The position numbers and the translations under genes are program-made. A stretch of 45,902 bases of DNA from a virus: positions 1-45,902 of the IMG/VR virus record IMGVR_UViG_3300031787_000210; one strand, written 5' to 3'. How positions within the stretch are numbered: the stretch's first letter is position 1; the number at the start of each line of letters is the position of its first letter. This document shows positions 7,782-16,141 of the stretch, piece by piece. Under the pieces are notes generated by a model. The model worked only from the letters and a program-made list of their open reading frames with translations. It had not been told where the DNA came from and did no database searches.

Positions 7782-8631
7782 TAGCTAATTCTAGTTCTTC
7801 AAGTAAATCACAATATTGTAATAAGTTCACAACATGGTCATTATTAACCTTAGCACTTTTATCTAATTCAATTAATAAATTTAAAGTCTCATCAATTTTA
7901 ATCTTAGTGACTTGATTTTTTGTTTTCTTATTAAGTTTAGATAATTTAGTTTTAATCTCGTTTACTTTAGTATTATAAAATTCTTTTAATTTTACTGGAT
8001 TGTCAACAATATTAATGTATTCTTTTAAGATAATTTTTTTAGTATTACTAAAGTCAGAATATTTTTCGTTGAATTTCTCTAATAAAATTTTATATGCTAA
8101 AATACGAGTTTCTTTATCTTGTTTAGAAAGTTCTTCAAATACTTCTTCTTTTTTATTTTCTTTTTTAATTGTTGAAGAAGTTAAATGTTCAAGTAAAGAC
8201 AATTTGTTTTCAATGATTTGCTCATGAGATATTTTTTTATCGCTAGAATAAGCTTCAATTAATGTATAAATAGAAGCATGAGCTTTATAATTAGGAAGTT
8301 TAGTTTTGAAGAATTCTTCTAAATTATAGTATTTTTTAATCTCATTGATTAAGTTATACTTTTGTCTTTTAAGTGCAGAACGATTTAATTGTTTAGAACT
8401 TTCTAAAATAGTGTTAATGATTGTTTCTGCTTTACCTTCAGTTAGATTAGTACGCTTTAATAAACTATCATATAGTTTATATTCACGTCCTAATTCAGTT
8501 TTATTGAAGTAATTTTTTAGAATACCTGTGGCTTTTGATTCTTTGCCTGATAAAGTATCGGCTGTAATTTGACGAACTAAAAGTTCAAAAAGAATACCAG
8601 TATTCTTAAATTTCGAATGTTTAATTAACAT
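7774..8631 (-). CDS. Conserved T4-like head-cluster protein (285 aa)
   Basis: The N-terminus HSKFKNTGILFELLVRQITADTL is a pattern that I associate with a conserved protein next to the portal gene in marine T4-like phages; no function is established to my knowledge. The protein is Lys-rich and almost entirely helical, with coiled-coil-like stretches toward the C-terminus. It ends in TGA inside the first codons of the next gene, one of several clear uses of TGA as stop in this genome. A promoter-like motif precedes its start. Confidence 0.65.
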   Translation of the reverse strand: MLIKHSKFKNTGILFELLVRQITADTLSGKESKATGILKNYFNKTELGREYKLYDSLLKRTNLTEGKAETIINTILESSKQLNRSALKRQKYNLINEIKKYYNLEEFFKTKLPNYKAHASIYTLIEAYSSDKKISHEQIIENKLSLLEHLTSSTIKKENKKEEVFEELSKQDKETRILAYKILLEKFNEKYSDFSNTKKIILKEYINIVDNPVKLKEFYNTKVNEIKTKLSKLNKKTKNQVTKIKIDETLNLLIELDKSAKVNNDHVVNLLQYCDLLEELELANG

Positions 8632-8648
8632 CTAAGTGATATTTTTGT

Positions 8649-8658
8649 TATAAATATA
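8649..8658 (-). promoter_or_regulatory. Late-promoter-like motif before the 285-aa head-cluster gene
   Basis: TATATTTATAACAAAA on the minus strand, 18 nt before the ATG, in the gap after the portal gene. Confidence 0.5.
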
Positions 8659-8668
8659 TAAGGATATT

Positions 8669-10534
8669 TTAATCTCGCAATTGATTTTCATCAAGTAGTG
8701 ATTCTTTTGCTTTATCAGCGGAGAATACTATCTTTTTTTCCATTTCGTTTAACAGTTGTTTATTTTTCAAATAAACATTCTCAGTTAATTGTTTAGACAA
8801 ACCATCCATAGTATCATCATACTTATTAGCTGTTCTACCTAATCTATCTCTACCTAATGGGTTATCTTGAGTATTAATTGTAGATACTTTTTCTTTAGGA
8901 CGACCTAATGTAACATCATCTCCATATCCTGTAGGTACATTTTCTGGGTTAGAAGCCATTCTGCCTTTACCATATAATGTAGCTAAATCATGAGGTGTTC
9001 CATATGAACGTCCTGTTTCTAACGGGTCGTTTCCTTCTTCAGTAATTTGACCCAATCTGAACTTACGTTTGGCATCCTGTAAAATAAGATCACGGTACTC
9101 ATCATATTGGTCTTCACTGAAGTGGAATACATTGTGATAAATCCAATCTGTAGGTAAAAGTTGAGCTTCCATAATATTTTTAGCTAAATCAACTTTTTCC
9201 TTCATTAACATAATACGTTCTTGATCGTAAATGATAGAAGGTGTAGTTAAAGATAACTCAAAGTTAGTTAATGTTTCACCTTTATATCCTTGAACATATA
9301 AATGTACTAATGCGATTTTATAAAGTTCAGATAAAACAATACGTTGTAATCTATCAATTGTACGAGCAAAACGAATATCTTCTGCTGCTAATGTTGCTTT
9401 ACCTGTTAAATCTTTTTCATAACCCATAAATGCTTTAGGTACTTTAAGAGCGGCAAACAATTTATCTCTTAAATAAACTACGTCCTCCATACCATTGTAT
9501 TCTAATCCTTTAGTAGTTTCAATCTTAGTTGATTGATCATTACCTCGAACTGGAATATAAAAGTCTTCTAACAGGTTTTGCATGTTGTATTTTAAGTTAT
9601 ACTCACCTGTTTTTTCATCCATATATGGAGTCTTCTTCATTGTAGATATTGTTTTCTTCATGAAGTTTTCTACTTCATTAGGAGGAATAGCACCTACATT
9701 AATATAGAAAATACGTTTTTCTGGAGCGCGAGAAATTCTATGAATCAACATAGCATCTTCCATCAATGTATATTGTTTAAACAATTTACGAGCTGGTTCA
9801 ATGTATGAACGACCATATGGGAGATAATTTACATCAGTTAATAATCTGAAGTGTGCCATTTCGTAGTTGTCAAAATATATACCTGTTGAATCAGGACTGA
9901 ATTGATGAGGAACACTAAATTGACCATATCCTCCACCTACATATCCTTCAGGATTGAATTTAAATCTTACAGCAGTAGGTGTATTTTTATCAAATCCTTC
10001 TTGACGTTCTATATGATAAGCAGTATATGGAATAACATTATACACACCAAATTTTTCAGCGATCTCTAATTTTAAGAAGAAATCACCATATTTACACATT
10101 TGGCGAACCCAAGACCATAAATTAAATTCTATGTTTAAAACGTCATAAAATAGGTTATAAAGAATTTTCTGGATATCTTCATCCGAACTACGGATTTGAA
10201 GAACTTCACCCATTTCATTCTTTAAAGAACATTCATCAGATACAATGTCTAAAGCTGAGGCTATAATAGCATCAGTATCCATCACATCATAATCTGAATA
10301 TAATTGAGCTCTTAAATATTGGTAGTTAACATTTAATTGTTGACCGTAAAGTGATGTTGCGTTAGCTGAGTAGATTCTGTTATATCTGTCAACTAATGAA
10401 TTAGTCTCATATCTACCACTTCTTTGGATAGAATCTACATCCATTACTTTTAATTGATTACCTCCTTCATTACGAATAATTACGTCTGTTGAGAATAATC
10501 TTCTTAATCGTGTAAATACACTAGTATCTGCCAT
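8669..10534 (-). CDS. gp20: Portal vertex protein (T4 gp20-like)
   Basis: A 621-residue portal protein that would form the dodecameric ring through which DNA enters and leaves the capsid. T4 gp20-type stretches are visible: the clip/stem region IIASALDIVSDECSLKN, KYGDFFLKLEI, HRISRAPEKRIFYINVG, and FMGYEKDLTGKATLAAED with RFARTIDRLQRIVLSEL. It exceeds T4 gp20 by about 100 residues, mostly in a C-terminal extension (after about residue 500) that is polar and probably disordered or internal to the head. It lies 10 bases after the terminase gene in the usual terminase-portal order. Confidence 0.94.
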   Translation of the reverse strand: MADTSVFTRLRRLFSTDVIIRNEGGNQLKVMDVDSIQRSGRYETNSLVDRYNRIYSANATSLYGQQLNVNYQYLRAQLYSDYDVMDTDAIIASALDIVSDECSLKNEMGEVLQIRSSDEDIQKILYNLFYDVLNIEFNLWSWVRQMCKYGDFFLKLEIAEKFGVYNVIPYTAYHIERQEGFDKNTPTAVRFKFNPEGYVGGGYGQFSVPHQFSPDSTGIYFDNYEMAHFRLLTDVNYLPYGRSYIEPARKLFKQYTLMEDAMLIHRISRAPEKRIFYINVGAIPPNEVENFMKKTISTMKKTPYMDEKTGEYNLKYNMQNLLEDFYIPVRGNDQSTKIETTKGLEYNGMEDVVYLRDKLFAALKVPKAFMGYEKDLTGKATLAAEDIRFARTIDRLQRIVLSELYKIALVHLYVQGYKGETLTNFELSLTTPSIIYDQERIMLMKEKVDLAKNIMEAQLLPTDWIYHNVFHFSEDQYDEYRDLILQDAKRKFRLGQITEEGNDPLETGRSYGTPHDLATLYGKGRMASNPENVPTGYGDDVTLGRPKEKVSTINTQDNPLGRDRLGRTANKYDDTMDGLSKQLTENVYLKNKQLLNEMEKKIVFSADKAKESLLDENQLRD

Positions 10535-10544
10535 ATTTATTTAT

Positions 10545-12116
10545 TTAAAGTAACCAACTAATATCTTCAGCTCCGTTGCTTGTAGGCATATAATACGGAT
10601 TATCTTTGCCGGAGGCAAAGTAAGCTCCCTGATATTGAGAAGGTCTTGATATATTATTTAAAGTTGCTTTTGTTAATTCTATTCCTTGTTGTTTATTTTT
10701 TAAAGCTGTATCTCTTAAATACATTGCTGTACTAAAAGACATAACTAAGTCATCATTATATCCTGATTGTGCTTCTGCTCTACCATTTTTCCAAACAAAT
10801 ACTTTCATTTCTTCAATTAAACGTTTTGAGCGAACAGTAACACTACGATCACCTATATATTCTCTTCCTTTATTAATTACTAATGGGCGAGTTCTTAATG
10901 ACATAGTGAAACCAGGTACCATTTTTGAGTGATCTTCATATTGACTAAAATACGAATCTGAGATTGAGGCCTCACTCTTAGGTGAATAATATAAATTTCT
11001 ATATCCTCTTTCTTGGATTGCATCTAAAGCAGCCCAACCAATATTAGCATTTTCAACTACCAGCAATGCTTCATTATATTCCATTGCTATAGCAGTTAAG
11101 AAATAGCCAAATTCTTTTGGAGGCATATGTCCTTTATATTCTGCTACTTGTGTATTAGTTTCTAAATCAAATATATGGAATGCTGAGTAGTCTTTACTAT
11201 CACCTCGAGCAACGTCAGCTACAACCATATAATTTCTTGTATAGTCAGGTGATTCCCAAATCCAAAGATTTTTATCAACACCTCTTCTATCCATAGGATC
11301 AATAGCTGTAGATGTTAACATATATTCTATATGTTCAGGAAAATATACTACATCACCTGATGTACTAAAATCACAGTCACATTCTTGAGCTGCTAATCTA
11401 GGGTCACCTAATAATTCATCTTGTTTTTTTCTCCAAGCCTCATCTCGTTCTGGGTGAACAAACCAAGGTAATTTAATTGGTAAAAATTGATTTTCTTGTG
11501 CTTCTGCTTTAACCCATGTTTGATGGAACCAGTTACCAGTACCATATGGAGTTGATAATACAATTGCACCACCACCAGTAGCTAAGGTTTGTTGAGCTGA
11601 AGCCCATATTTCACCAATTTGTTCAATAAATGCAGCCTCATCTATTAATAGAAGTGAAACAGCTTCTGATCAACCTGAATCACCTGCTGCTGAGACTGCT
11701 TTAATTTGTGAACCATTTGGTAATTTAAGAGAAAGTTTATTGTCTTCTAAAGGTTTAGGTCCTTTAAGCCATGAAGGTAAGTTATCAAACATGAACTTTA
11801 CCTTAGTAACCATGTTTTTAGCTGTATCAGTTTTAGTTGCTAAACAAAGAACATTTTTATCTTTATGAAACAACATCAACCATAAAGAATAACCGGCGGC
11901 TAAAGTTGAAATACCTAACTGTCTAGATTTAAGTACAATTGAATATGGATTATCTTTCCATAAATTTAATACTTTACCTTGAAATGGATATAAATTAAAT
12001 ATAACTCGCCCACGAACTGGGTTTTGAATGTAACAGTATTTTTTCATGAAGTGTGCTGGGTCTTGAGCACACTTGATGTATTCTTCTCTTATTATTTGTT
12101 TTAAGTCTTGCGACAT
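10545..12116 (-). CDS. gp17: Terminase large subunit (T4 gp17-like), interrupted by one in-frame TGA
   Basis: This is the DNA-packaging motor. The frame is continuous from the ATG at 12116 to the stop at 10545 (523 codons) except for TGA at codon 149 (11670-11672). The ATPase half has Walker A SRQLGIST (64-71), Walker B LLLIDEAAF beginning about six codons after the TGA, and coupling motif STPYGTGNWF. The nuclease half has VADVARGDSKDYSAF and LVVENANIGW. Relatives usually read GRSE where this reads G-stop-SE, so CGA-to-TGA is the simplest origin. As written, the product would lose Walker B and the whole nuclease. Two ordinary open frames, 11670-12116 and 10545-11321, would be called separately. 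Confidence 0.9.
11670..11672 (-). other. In-frame TGA inside the terminase gene
   Basis: Codon 149 reads TGA. Both flanks translate to conserved terminase sequence (AVSAAGDSG before, SEAVSLLLIDEAAF after). No bases are inserted, so an intron or intein is excluded at this site. TGA acts as a normal stop elsewhere in the window (7774, 26844, 36506, 38159). Confidence 0.95.
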
Positions 12117-12694
12117 TATTTTTTAGTATCTATTTTCCAATAAAATTTAAAACTTACAGTTGGTCTAAACTGTCCATTTAAACCAACACCCAAGCCATAA
12201 GCTTGATTATTTGTATTTCTAAGTAAAAATTCAGGACCTAAAAATCCTAATCCTGATTTACTTCCAGTTAATCCAGCCCCAACATAGTATTCTTTTCTAT
12301 TTTCCACCACAACATCAGTGATGGTAATTACTGGGATTGTTAGTTTGTATTTAAGGTCTCTTGATTTAATTTTATTTTGAGTAATTGAGTCATTAATGTA
12401 AAATTTTAATGTATCATTAATTAACGAATCATTATAAACATAAGTAGAGTAATAATCACCTAAAACATAAGCTGTATCTACATCACGGATAGTGTCATAT
12501 TCCACACGAGTTCTCCATTTGGGAACATATGTGGGTATTTCTCTATCTACATTAACATACGTAGTATCAATTGTTCTAATGGTATCAGTCTTAACCTTTT
12601 TACCACTACCGCCACATTTTTGCAATAATATAATTATTACTAAAACTAGGATGGTAATAAAATATATTTTGTTTTTTATTTTTGACCAATCCAT
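12116..12694 (-). CDS. Membrane-anchored protein (192 aa), unknown function
   Basis: One N-terminal membrane segment (about residues 10-26, IYFITILVLVIIILL) is followed by a Cys-Gly-Gly and a Thr/Asp/Tyr-rich stretch (DTIRTIDTTYV, DTIRDVDTAYV). The C-terminal third alternates polar and nonpolar residues with glycines, like a small beta-barrel or outer-membrane strand domain. The architecture (inner anchor plus envelope part) resembles membrane proteins in phages of Bacteroidota, where spanin-like or host-surface roles are possible; this is inference. The TAA overlaps the terminase ATG, so the two are coupled. Confidence 0.6.
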   Translation of the reverse strand: MDWSKIKNKIYFITILVLVIIILLQKCGGSGKKVKTDTIRTIDTTYVNVDREIPTYVPKWRTRVEYDTIRDVDTAYVLGDYYSTYVYNDSLINDTLKFYINDSITQNKIKSRDLKYKLTIPVITITDVVVENRKEYYVGAGLTGSKSGLGFLGPEFLLRNTNNQAYGLGVGLNGQFRPTVSFKFYWKIDTKK

Positions 12695-13530
12695 TATGAA
12701 ATAAGACCGTTAGTGAGGTCACTAATTTTACCTACTTTAGTAATAATATTTCTATTATTTTTAATATATTGTTTTAAAGCAGCTAACTTCTTTTCACGCT
12801 CAGGTCCTTTTTTCATGCCTTCAATTTTGGCAGCTAAATTTTTAACAATACCTGCGGCTTTGTTAGCAGCTTCTACTTTTTCTTTATCAGCTGTTGACAT
12901 ACCTAATTCCTTTTCAGCAGCAGCAATGTCAGCAGCAGATGGTTCAACTGGTTCATCAATTGGTTCCATTGCTTTATCTTCTTCATCCTCTTCATCACCA
13001 CCCATGAAAAATTCAGACCCTGGTTCTTCAGTTGATGCTGTTGGTTCTTCAGTTTCTGGTTCTTCCATTTCAGGTTCTTCAGCTGCTGCTTTACCTGGTT
13101 TTTCAGAAACCGGAAGTGTAATTGCGTTTACGCTACCGAATTTCTTAAGGATAGGATTAATTAAAGCACTAGCTAGACCCAATGCGCTTGCTAAGTTAGC
13201 CTGAGTGATACCTTGTTCACCTGCTTCTTCAACAGCATCTAATACTCTAGCTTCTAAAGTACCAGCATAGATGTCTTTTAAAGCATCAAATTTTGCTCTA
13301 TCGGCTACTCGGAAAAATTTATATGAGGCTAATTCTCCTATAGTAACAGAACCACCTTGTTTTAATTTATTTACAGAGTCAGTTTTTCCAGTGCCAGATA
13401 AAGTTCCAAATTTAGGATCTTTCTGTAGATCATCTACAGCGTCTTTTCCAGCATAGGTATTACCCTCTGCTACTGTTAATTCATTTATAATTTGTTCACG
13501 AATGTACTCGTAGAGTTCTTTCCTTTTCAT
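12694..13530 (-). CDS. Winged-helix-like acidic protein with amphipathic N-terminal tag (278 aa)
   Basis: The N-terminus KRKELYEYIREQIINEL matches the amphipathic leader seen on many proteins here. Residues about 90-135 (EARVLDAVEEAGEQGITQANLASALGLASALINPILKKFG) have the pattern of a winged-helix domain. A long Glu/Pro-rich linker (about 145-205) and a Lys-rich helical end follow. This resembles the 172-residue protein at 18650-19168 in overall plan (tag, winged helix, low-complexity tail). DNA binding is plausible; packaging in the head is a hypothesis based on the leader. Confidence 0.55.
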   Translation of the reverse strand: MKRKELYEYIREQIINELTVAEGNTYAGKDAVDDLQKDPKFGTLSGTGKTDSVNKLKQGGSVTIGELASYKFFRVADRAKFDALKDIYAGTLEARVLDAVEEAGEQGITQANLASALGLASALINPILKKFGSVNAITLPVSEKPGKAAAEEPEMEEPETEEPTASTEEPGSEFFMGGDEEDEEDKAMEPIDEPVEPSAADIAAAEKELGMSTADKEKVEAANKAAGIVKNLAAKIEGMKKGPEREKKLAALKQYIKNNRNIITKVGKISDLTNGLIS

Positions 13531-13542
13531 CGCAATTTTTAT

Positions 13543-13552
13543 TATAAATATT
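13543..13552 (-). promoter_or_regulatory. Late-promoter-like motif overlapping a stop codon
   Basis: AATATTTATA on the minus strand, 13 nt before the winged-helix gene. It overlaps the last two bases of the upstream kinase-like gene, showing how tightly the motif is fitted between genes. Confidence 0.45.
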
Positions 13553-14081
13553 ACAGACCTAGATAGGATTTAATTTGATTCAAACGTTCCTCATTAGAAC
13601 CAGCAATGATTCCAAAGTTTTGTATTTTATTTAAATGGGAAGAACATAGAAATCTAATCATATTATCTATTTGATTCCTATAATTAGAGTCAGTAGTACG
13701 TACTTTATTATCTTCAATAGGTACACCAGTAGGAGTTACATAGAATATCCAATCATATTCTCCAATAAATGTTGAAGCATATTCTTCAAATGCGTCTTTA
13801 TTATTTGGATCTATAGATTCAGCACACATAGTAAAAGCCATAACATCTATAACTGTTCTATCAGTAATGATATTAGGATGAATAAGTTCAGAACAACGTT
13901 CAGCTAAGAATATCGTTTGACCTTTTAATGTACTATCTGTATTCAATGGAATTCCTAAATCACGTAAATATTTACTACGTTCAGTAGCAAAATTATAGTT
14001 ATGAAATTCTGGTAATTCTTTTAACGAATTTACTAATGTAGTTTTTCCTACACTTACTGTACCACAAAAACCTATCTTCAT
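13551..14081 (-). CDS. P-loop nucleotide/nucleoside kinase-like ATPase (AAA_28/NadR-like, 176 aa)
   Basis: Walker A is at the very N-terminus (GFCGTVSVGKTTLV, about residues 4-17). ATERSKYLRDLGIP and IITDRTVIDVMAF follow, the layout of small P-loop kinases related to the NadR kinase domain and thymidylate kinases (the DR in the second motif suits substrate phosphate binding). No NadR adenylyltransferase domain is present. Phosphorylation of a nucleoside or nucleotide precursor is the likely job. It ends one base before the next gene and starts one base after the preceding one. Confidence 0.7.
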   Translation of the reverse strand: MKIGFCGTVSVGKTTLVNSLKELPEFHNYNFATERSKYLRDLGIPLNTDSTLKGQTIFLAERCSELIHPNIITDRTVIDVMAFTMCAESIDPNNKDAFEEYASTFIGEYDWIFYVTPTGVPIEDNKVRTTDSNYRNQIDNMIRFLCSSHLNKIQNFGIIAGSNEERLNQIKSYLGL

Positions 14082-14082
14082 A

Positions 14083-14319
14083 TTAATGTCTCATTTTAGC
14101 GGTACCACTTTTATACCATGGTAAACCATTACCTTCTTTTTTTAATTTTTTAAACTCATCTTTAGTATATTGGAAACCATTTAAATGATATTCCTCTTTA
14201 CCATCAGGATGAATTACAGCAGGACCTTCAGGATTATGAAGTTTACCTTCTTTAATGTAACGAACAGTCCCATCAGGAGACTTAAGACATTTAGTTTGGA
14301 ATTTAGGATCTGGACTCAT
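14083..14319 (-). CDS. Small MORN-like repeat protein (78 aa)
   Basis: A 78-residue protein with the pattern GKLHNPEGPAVIHPDGKEEYHLNG. This resembles one MORN-type/GPA..DG..Y repeat unit seen in small phage proteins. The rest is Lys-rich and has no enzyme motif. It directly precedes the P-loop kinase gene. The ATG at 14319 has no Shine-Dalgarno but an AT-rich leader. The role is unknown. Confidence 0.6.
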   Translation of the reverse strand: MSPDPKFQTKCLKSPDGTVRYIKEGKLHNPEGPAVIHPDGKEEYHLNGFQYTKDEFKKLKKEGNGLPWYKSGTAKMRH

Positions 14320-14376
14320 ATAACTTATTTGTTTATATATTAAATATATAATTAAATCTTATGTAGGCAAAACTAA

Positions 14377-14616
14377 TTAAGCTTCTTGTATATAAAGCAT
14401 AAAATCTTCTAACACTACACGATTTTCAGGTGTTGCTTTCACTAATGCTTCTTTAAGAATAACTGAGGTGTCTTGTTTTGATTCAACAATAAGTTGTTTT
14501 AAAGAATTTAAAACTGACTCAGTTAAAACATAACTTTGTTCTTCATCTCCGTAATCAGCAAGATCATTTAAGTATAAAGTAATATATTCGTTTAATTTAT
14601 CTTGAGATACATTCAT
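14377..14616 (-). CDS. Hypothetical protein (79 aa)
   Basis: A short acidic helical protein (DKLNEYITLYLNDL; LNSLKQLIVESKQD; ALVKATPENRVVLEDFM). I recognise no family. Its first 20 bases overlap the 3' end of the DUF6884-like gene, which supports real co-translation. A gap of 58 AT-rich bases separates it from the MORN-like gene. Confidence 0.5.
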   Translation of the reverse strand: MNVSQDKLNEYITLYLNDLADYGDEEQSYVLTESVLNSLKQLIVESKQDTSVILKEALVKATPENRVVLEDFMLYIQEA

Positions 14617-15073
14617 AGATCATATTTTTTAAACGGTTTAATGCTTCTTTAAGTTTATTTATTTGGCTATTTAACCATCCTAAACGCTCACCTAAACGTT
14701 TACCTTCCATAGGCGCTTCAATATTTTTAATATAAGGCTTAAGAGGTTTCATGTACTCACTTCCAGTTAAAAATACAAATTGGTCTTTATCTAAATTTAA
14801 ACCAGCTGACTTCATCTGTTTAACTGTTTCTTCAGCCCATTTTTCTTTCTCGTCTTTTTTCATTTCCTTAAGAGTTTTGTCATAAGGAGCTAATACCTTA
14901 GTCATTGGAACTAAATGATGTTTAGCAGAAAGAATATACATTTTACTAGGATCTAAAGACTTACCATACTCTAATGTTTTCTTAAACATTGGTGAGGCTG
15001 AGTATAGTTCTTGAGCTGGAGAGGGCTTACTTAATTTAGACTTTGTACAACTTAAAAGTACAATCTTGGCCAT
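14597..15073 (-). CDS. DUF6884-like protein (158 aa)
   Basis: The pattern KIVLLSCTKSKLSKPSPAQELY, MYILSAKHHLVPMTKVLAPYDKTL, FLTGSEYMKPL and the C-terminal GKRLGERLGWLN match what I know of the DUF6884 family. That family is found in phages and bacteria, is of Rossmann-like appearance, and has no established reaction. The conserved SC(T/S)K, SAKH.L and PYD.TL motifs are all intact, so the protein is probably active. A promoter-like motif of the extended type sits 14 nt before the start. Confidence 0.7.
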   Translation of the reverse strand: MAKIVLLSCTKSKLSKPSPAQELYSASPMFKKTLEYGKSLDPSKMYILSAKHHLVPMTKVLAPYDKTLKEMKKDEKEKWAEETVKQMKSAGLNLDKDQFVFLTGSEYMKPLKPYIKNIEAPMEGKRLGERLGWLNSQINKLKEALNRLKNMIYECISR

Positions 15074-15086
15074 TACATTATTTTGT

Positions 15087-15096
15087 TATAAATATT
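15087..15096 (-). promoter_or_regulatory. Late-promoter-like motif before the DUF6884-like gene
   Basis: AATATTTATAACAAAA on the minus strand, 14 nt before the ATG, in the 25-base gap after the 345-aa gene. Confidence 0.5.
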
Positions 15097-15098
15097 AC

Positions 15099-16136
15099 TT
15101 AAAATAAAGAATGTATTTCTTTAATAAGAGATGTTTTACATAAATGATTTATATGTACTACTAAGCAATCACAAGTAATTTGACTATATTGTGGATATTT
15201 TTCTACAAATTTCTGGATGAAAATATTATAGTCATATTCACGAACAAACTTATATTCTGAGATTGCTTTATGAATTAAATGATAATTTCGATTGTTTGAT
15301 TTATTTTGCAAACTAGGAAAAACATTAGCTAAAAATAAAACATAAGGTTTAGATTGTTCAAACTCACTATTAGCAATAATTTCTCTAGCAATATTCCAAT
15401 TATCCTGATCATTACTACTTAACATACTATATAGAGTTTGAAATATCTCTAAATCAATAACTGTTTCTTTATTGATTTCTGAGTTAATGTTAGAGTCAAA
15501 AACTATATCTAGATCATGTTTATTAGTAATATTTTTTAGATTTTCAAAAAATTCATAACTATCTATTGCTTTTTTAGTACCCCACTGAGATGTTATTAAA
15601 CGACCTGTGATTGAAGGATATTTGAGAAGTTCTCCAAAATTTGGATCTATTTTAGTTTGGATCAAAATCTCTTCTTCATCAATATAGTAAAAATCAAATT
15701 TAGCCTCAGTATGGTAATTACTATACCTAATATCAGACCACCTATTTTGTTTATTAATATATTTATTAAATTTATTAGCTATAACATCATATGGTATAAT
15801 ACGATATGTTGTTATTTCTTTTTTATATTCTTTAGGTATATAAAAATCTCTAATAAACTGATCACTAATTATTAATGAGTCTAATTTCTCAAATTTTCTA
15901 GCTGTATTAATATTTAGTTTATTTTCTTCAAAATAATTTTTTAGTTTATAGCTAGGCATTAAAGATATTGGAGTTAAATATACTGTAGTGTTATCTTTTA
16001 ACTTGTTATCTTTAAATTTTTCATAAATTTCTAAATAATTATTTATAGATTCTTCTGAGACTATTAGAGCACTATTAGTCCAACTAGATTTAACAAATTT
16101 AGAACCATTTAATTTTATTTGACATACTGCAGGCAT
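15099..16136 (-). CDS. Unknown protein linked to the MoxR/VWA pair (345 aa)
   Basis: No named family is recognised. It is Asn/Lys/Ile-rich with mixed alpha/beta character; there are clusters such as DLDIVFDSNINSE and a C-terminal helical part (about 230-345) with repeated aromatic residues. It follows the AAA+ ATPase gene by five bases, and these two follow the VWA gene. It is therefore a good candidate for a third component, such as a substrate or adaptor, of the AAA+/VWA machine. This function is inferred from context only. Confidence 0.55.
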   Translation of the reverse strand: MPAVCQIKLNGSKFVKSSWTNSALIVSEESINNYLEIYEKFKDNKLKDNTTVYLTPISLMPSYKLKNYFEENKLNINTARKFEKLDSLIISDQFIRDFYIPKEYKKEITTYRIIPYDVIANKFNKYINKQNRWSDIRYSNYHTEAKFDFYYIDEEEILIQTKIDPNFGELLKYPSITGRLITSQWGTKKAIDSYEFFENLKNITNKHDLDIVFDSNINSEINKETVIDLEIFQTLYSMLSSNDQDNWNIAREIIANSEFEQSKPYVLFLANVFPSLQNKSNNRNYHLIHKAISEYKFVREYDYNIFIQKFVEKYPQYSQITCDCLVVHINHLCKTSLIKEIHSLF

Positions 16137-16141
16137 AACTT

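Noticed and set aside
11322-11669. Intron, intein or frameshift in the terminase gap.
   Set aside because: Translation through the gap in the same frame gives conserved terminase sequence with no extra or missing bases; only the one TGA breaks it.
10545-12116. TGA read as Trp across the genome (alternative code).
   Set aside because: TGA ends several overlapping genes cleanly (7774, 26844, 36506, 38159), and the terminase TGA sits where Arg, not Trp, is expected.
12116-12175. Terminase N-terminus (LKQIIREEY) as another tagged protein.
   Set aside because: The helix resembles the leaders, but no hydrophobic-x-Glu is present at residue 20 and the terminase is not a head-internal protein.
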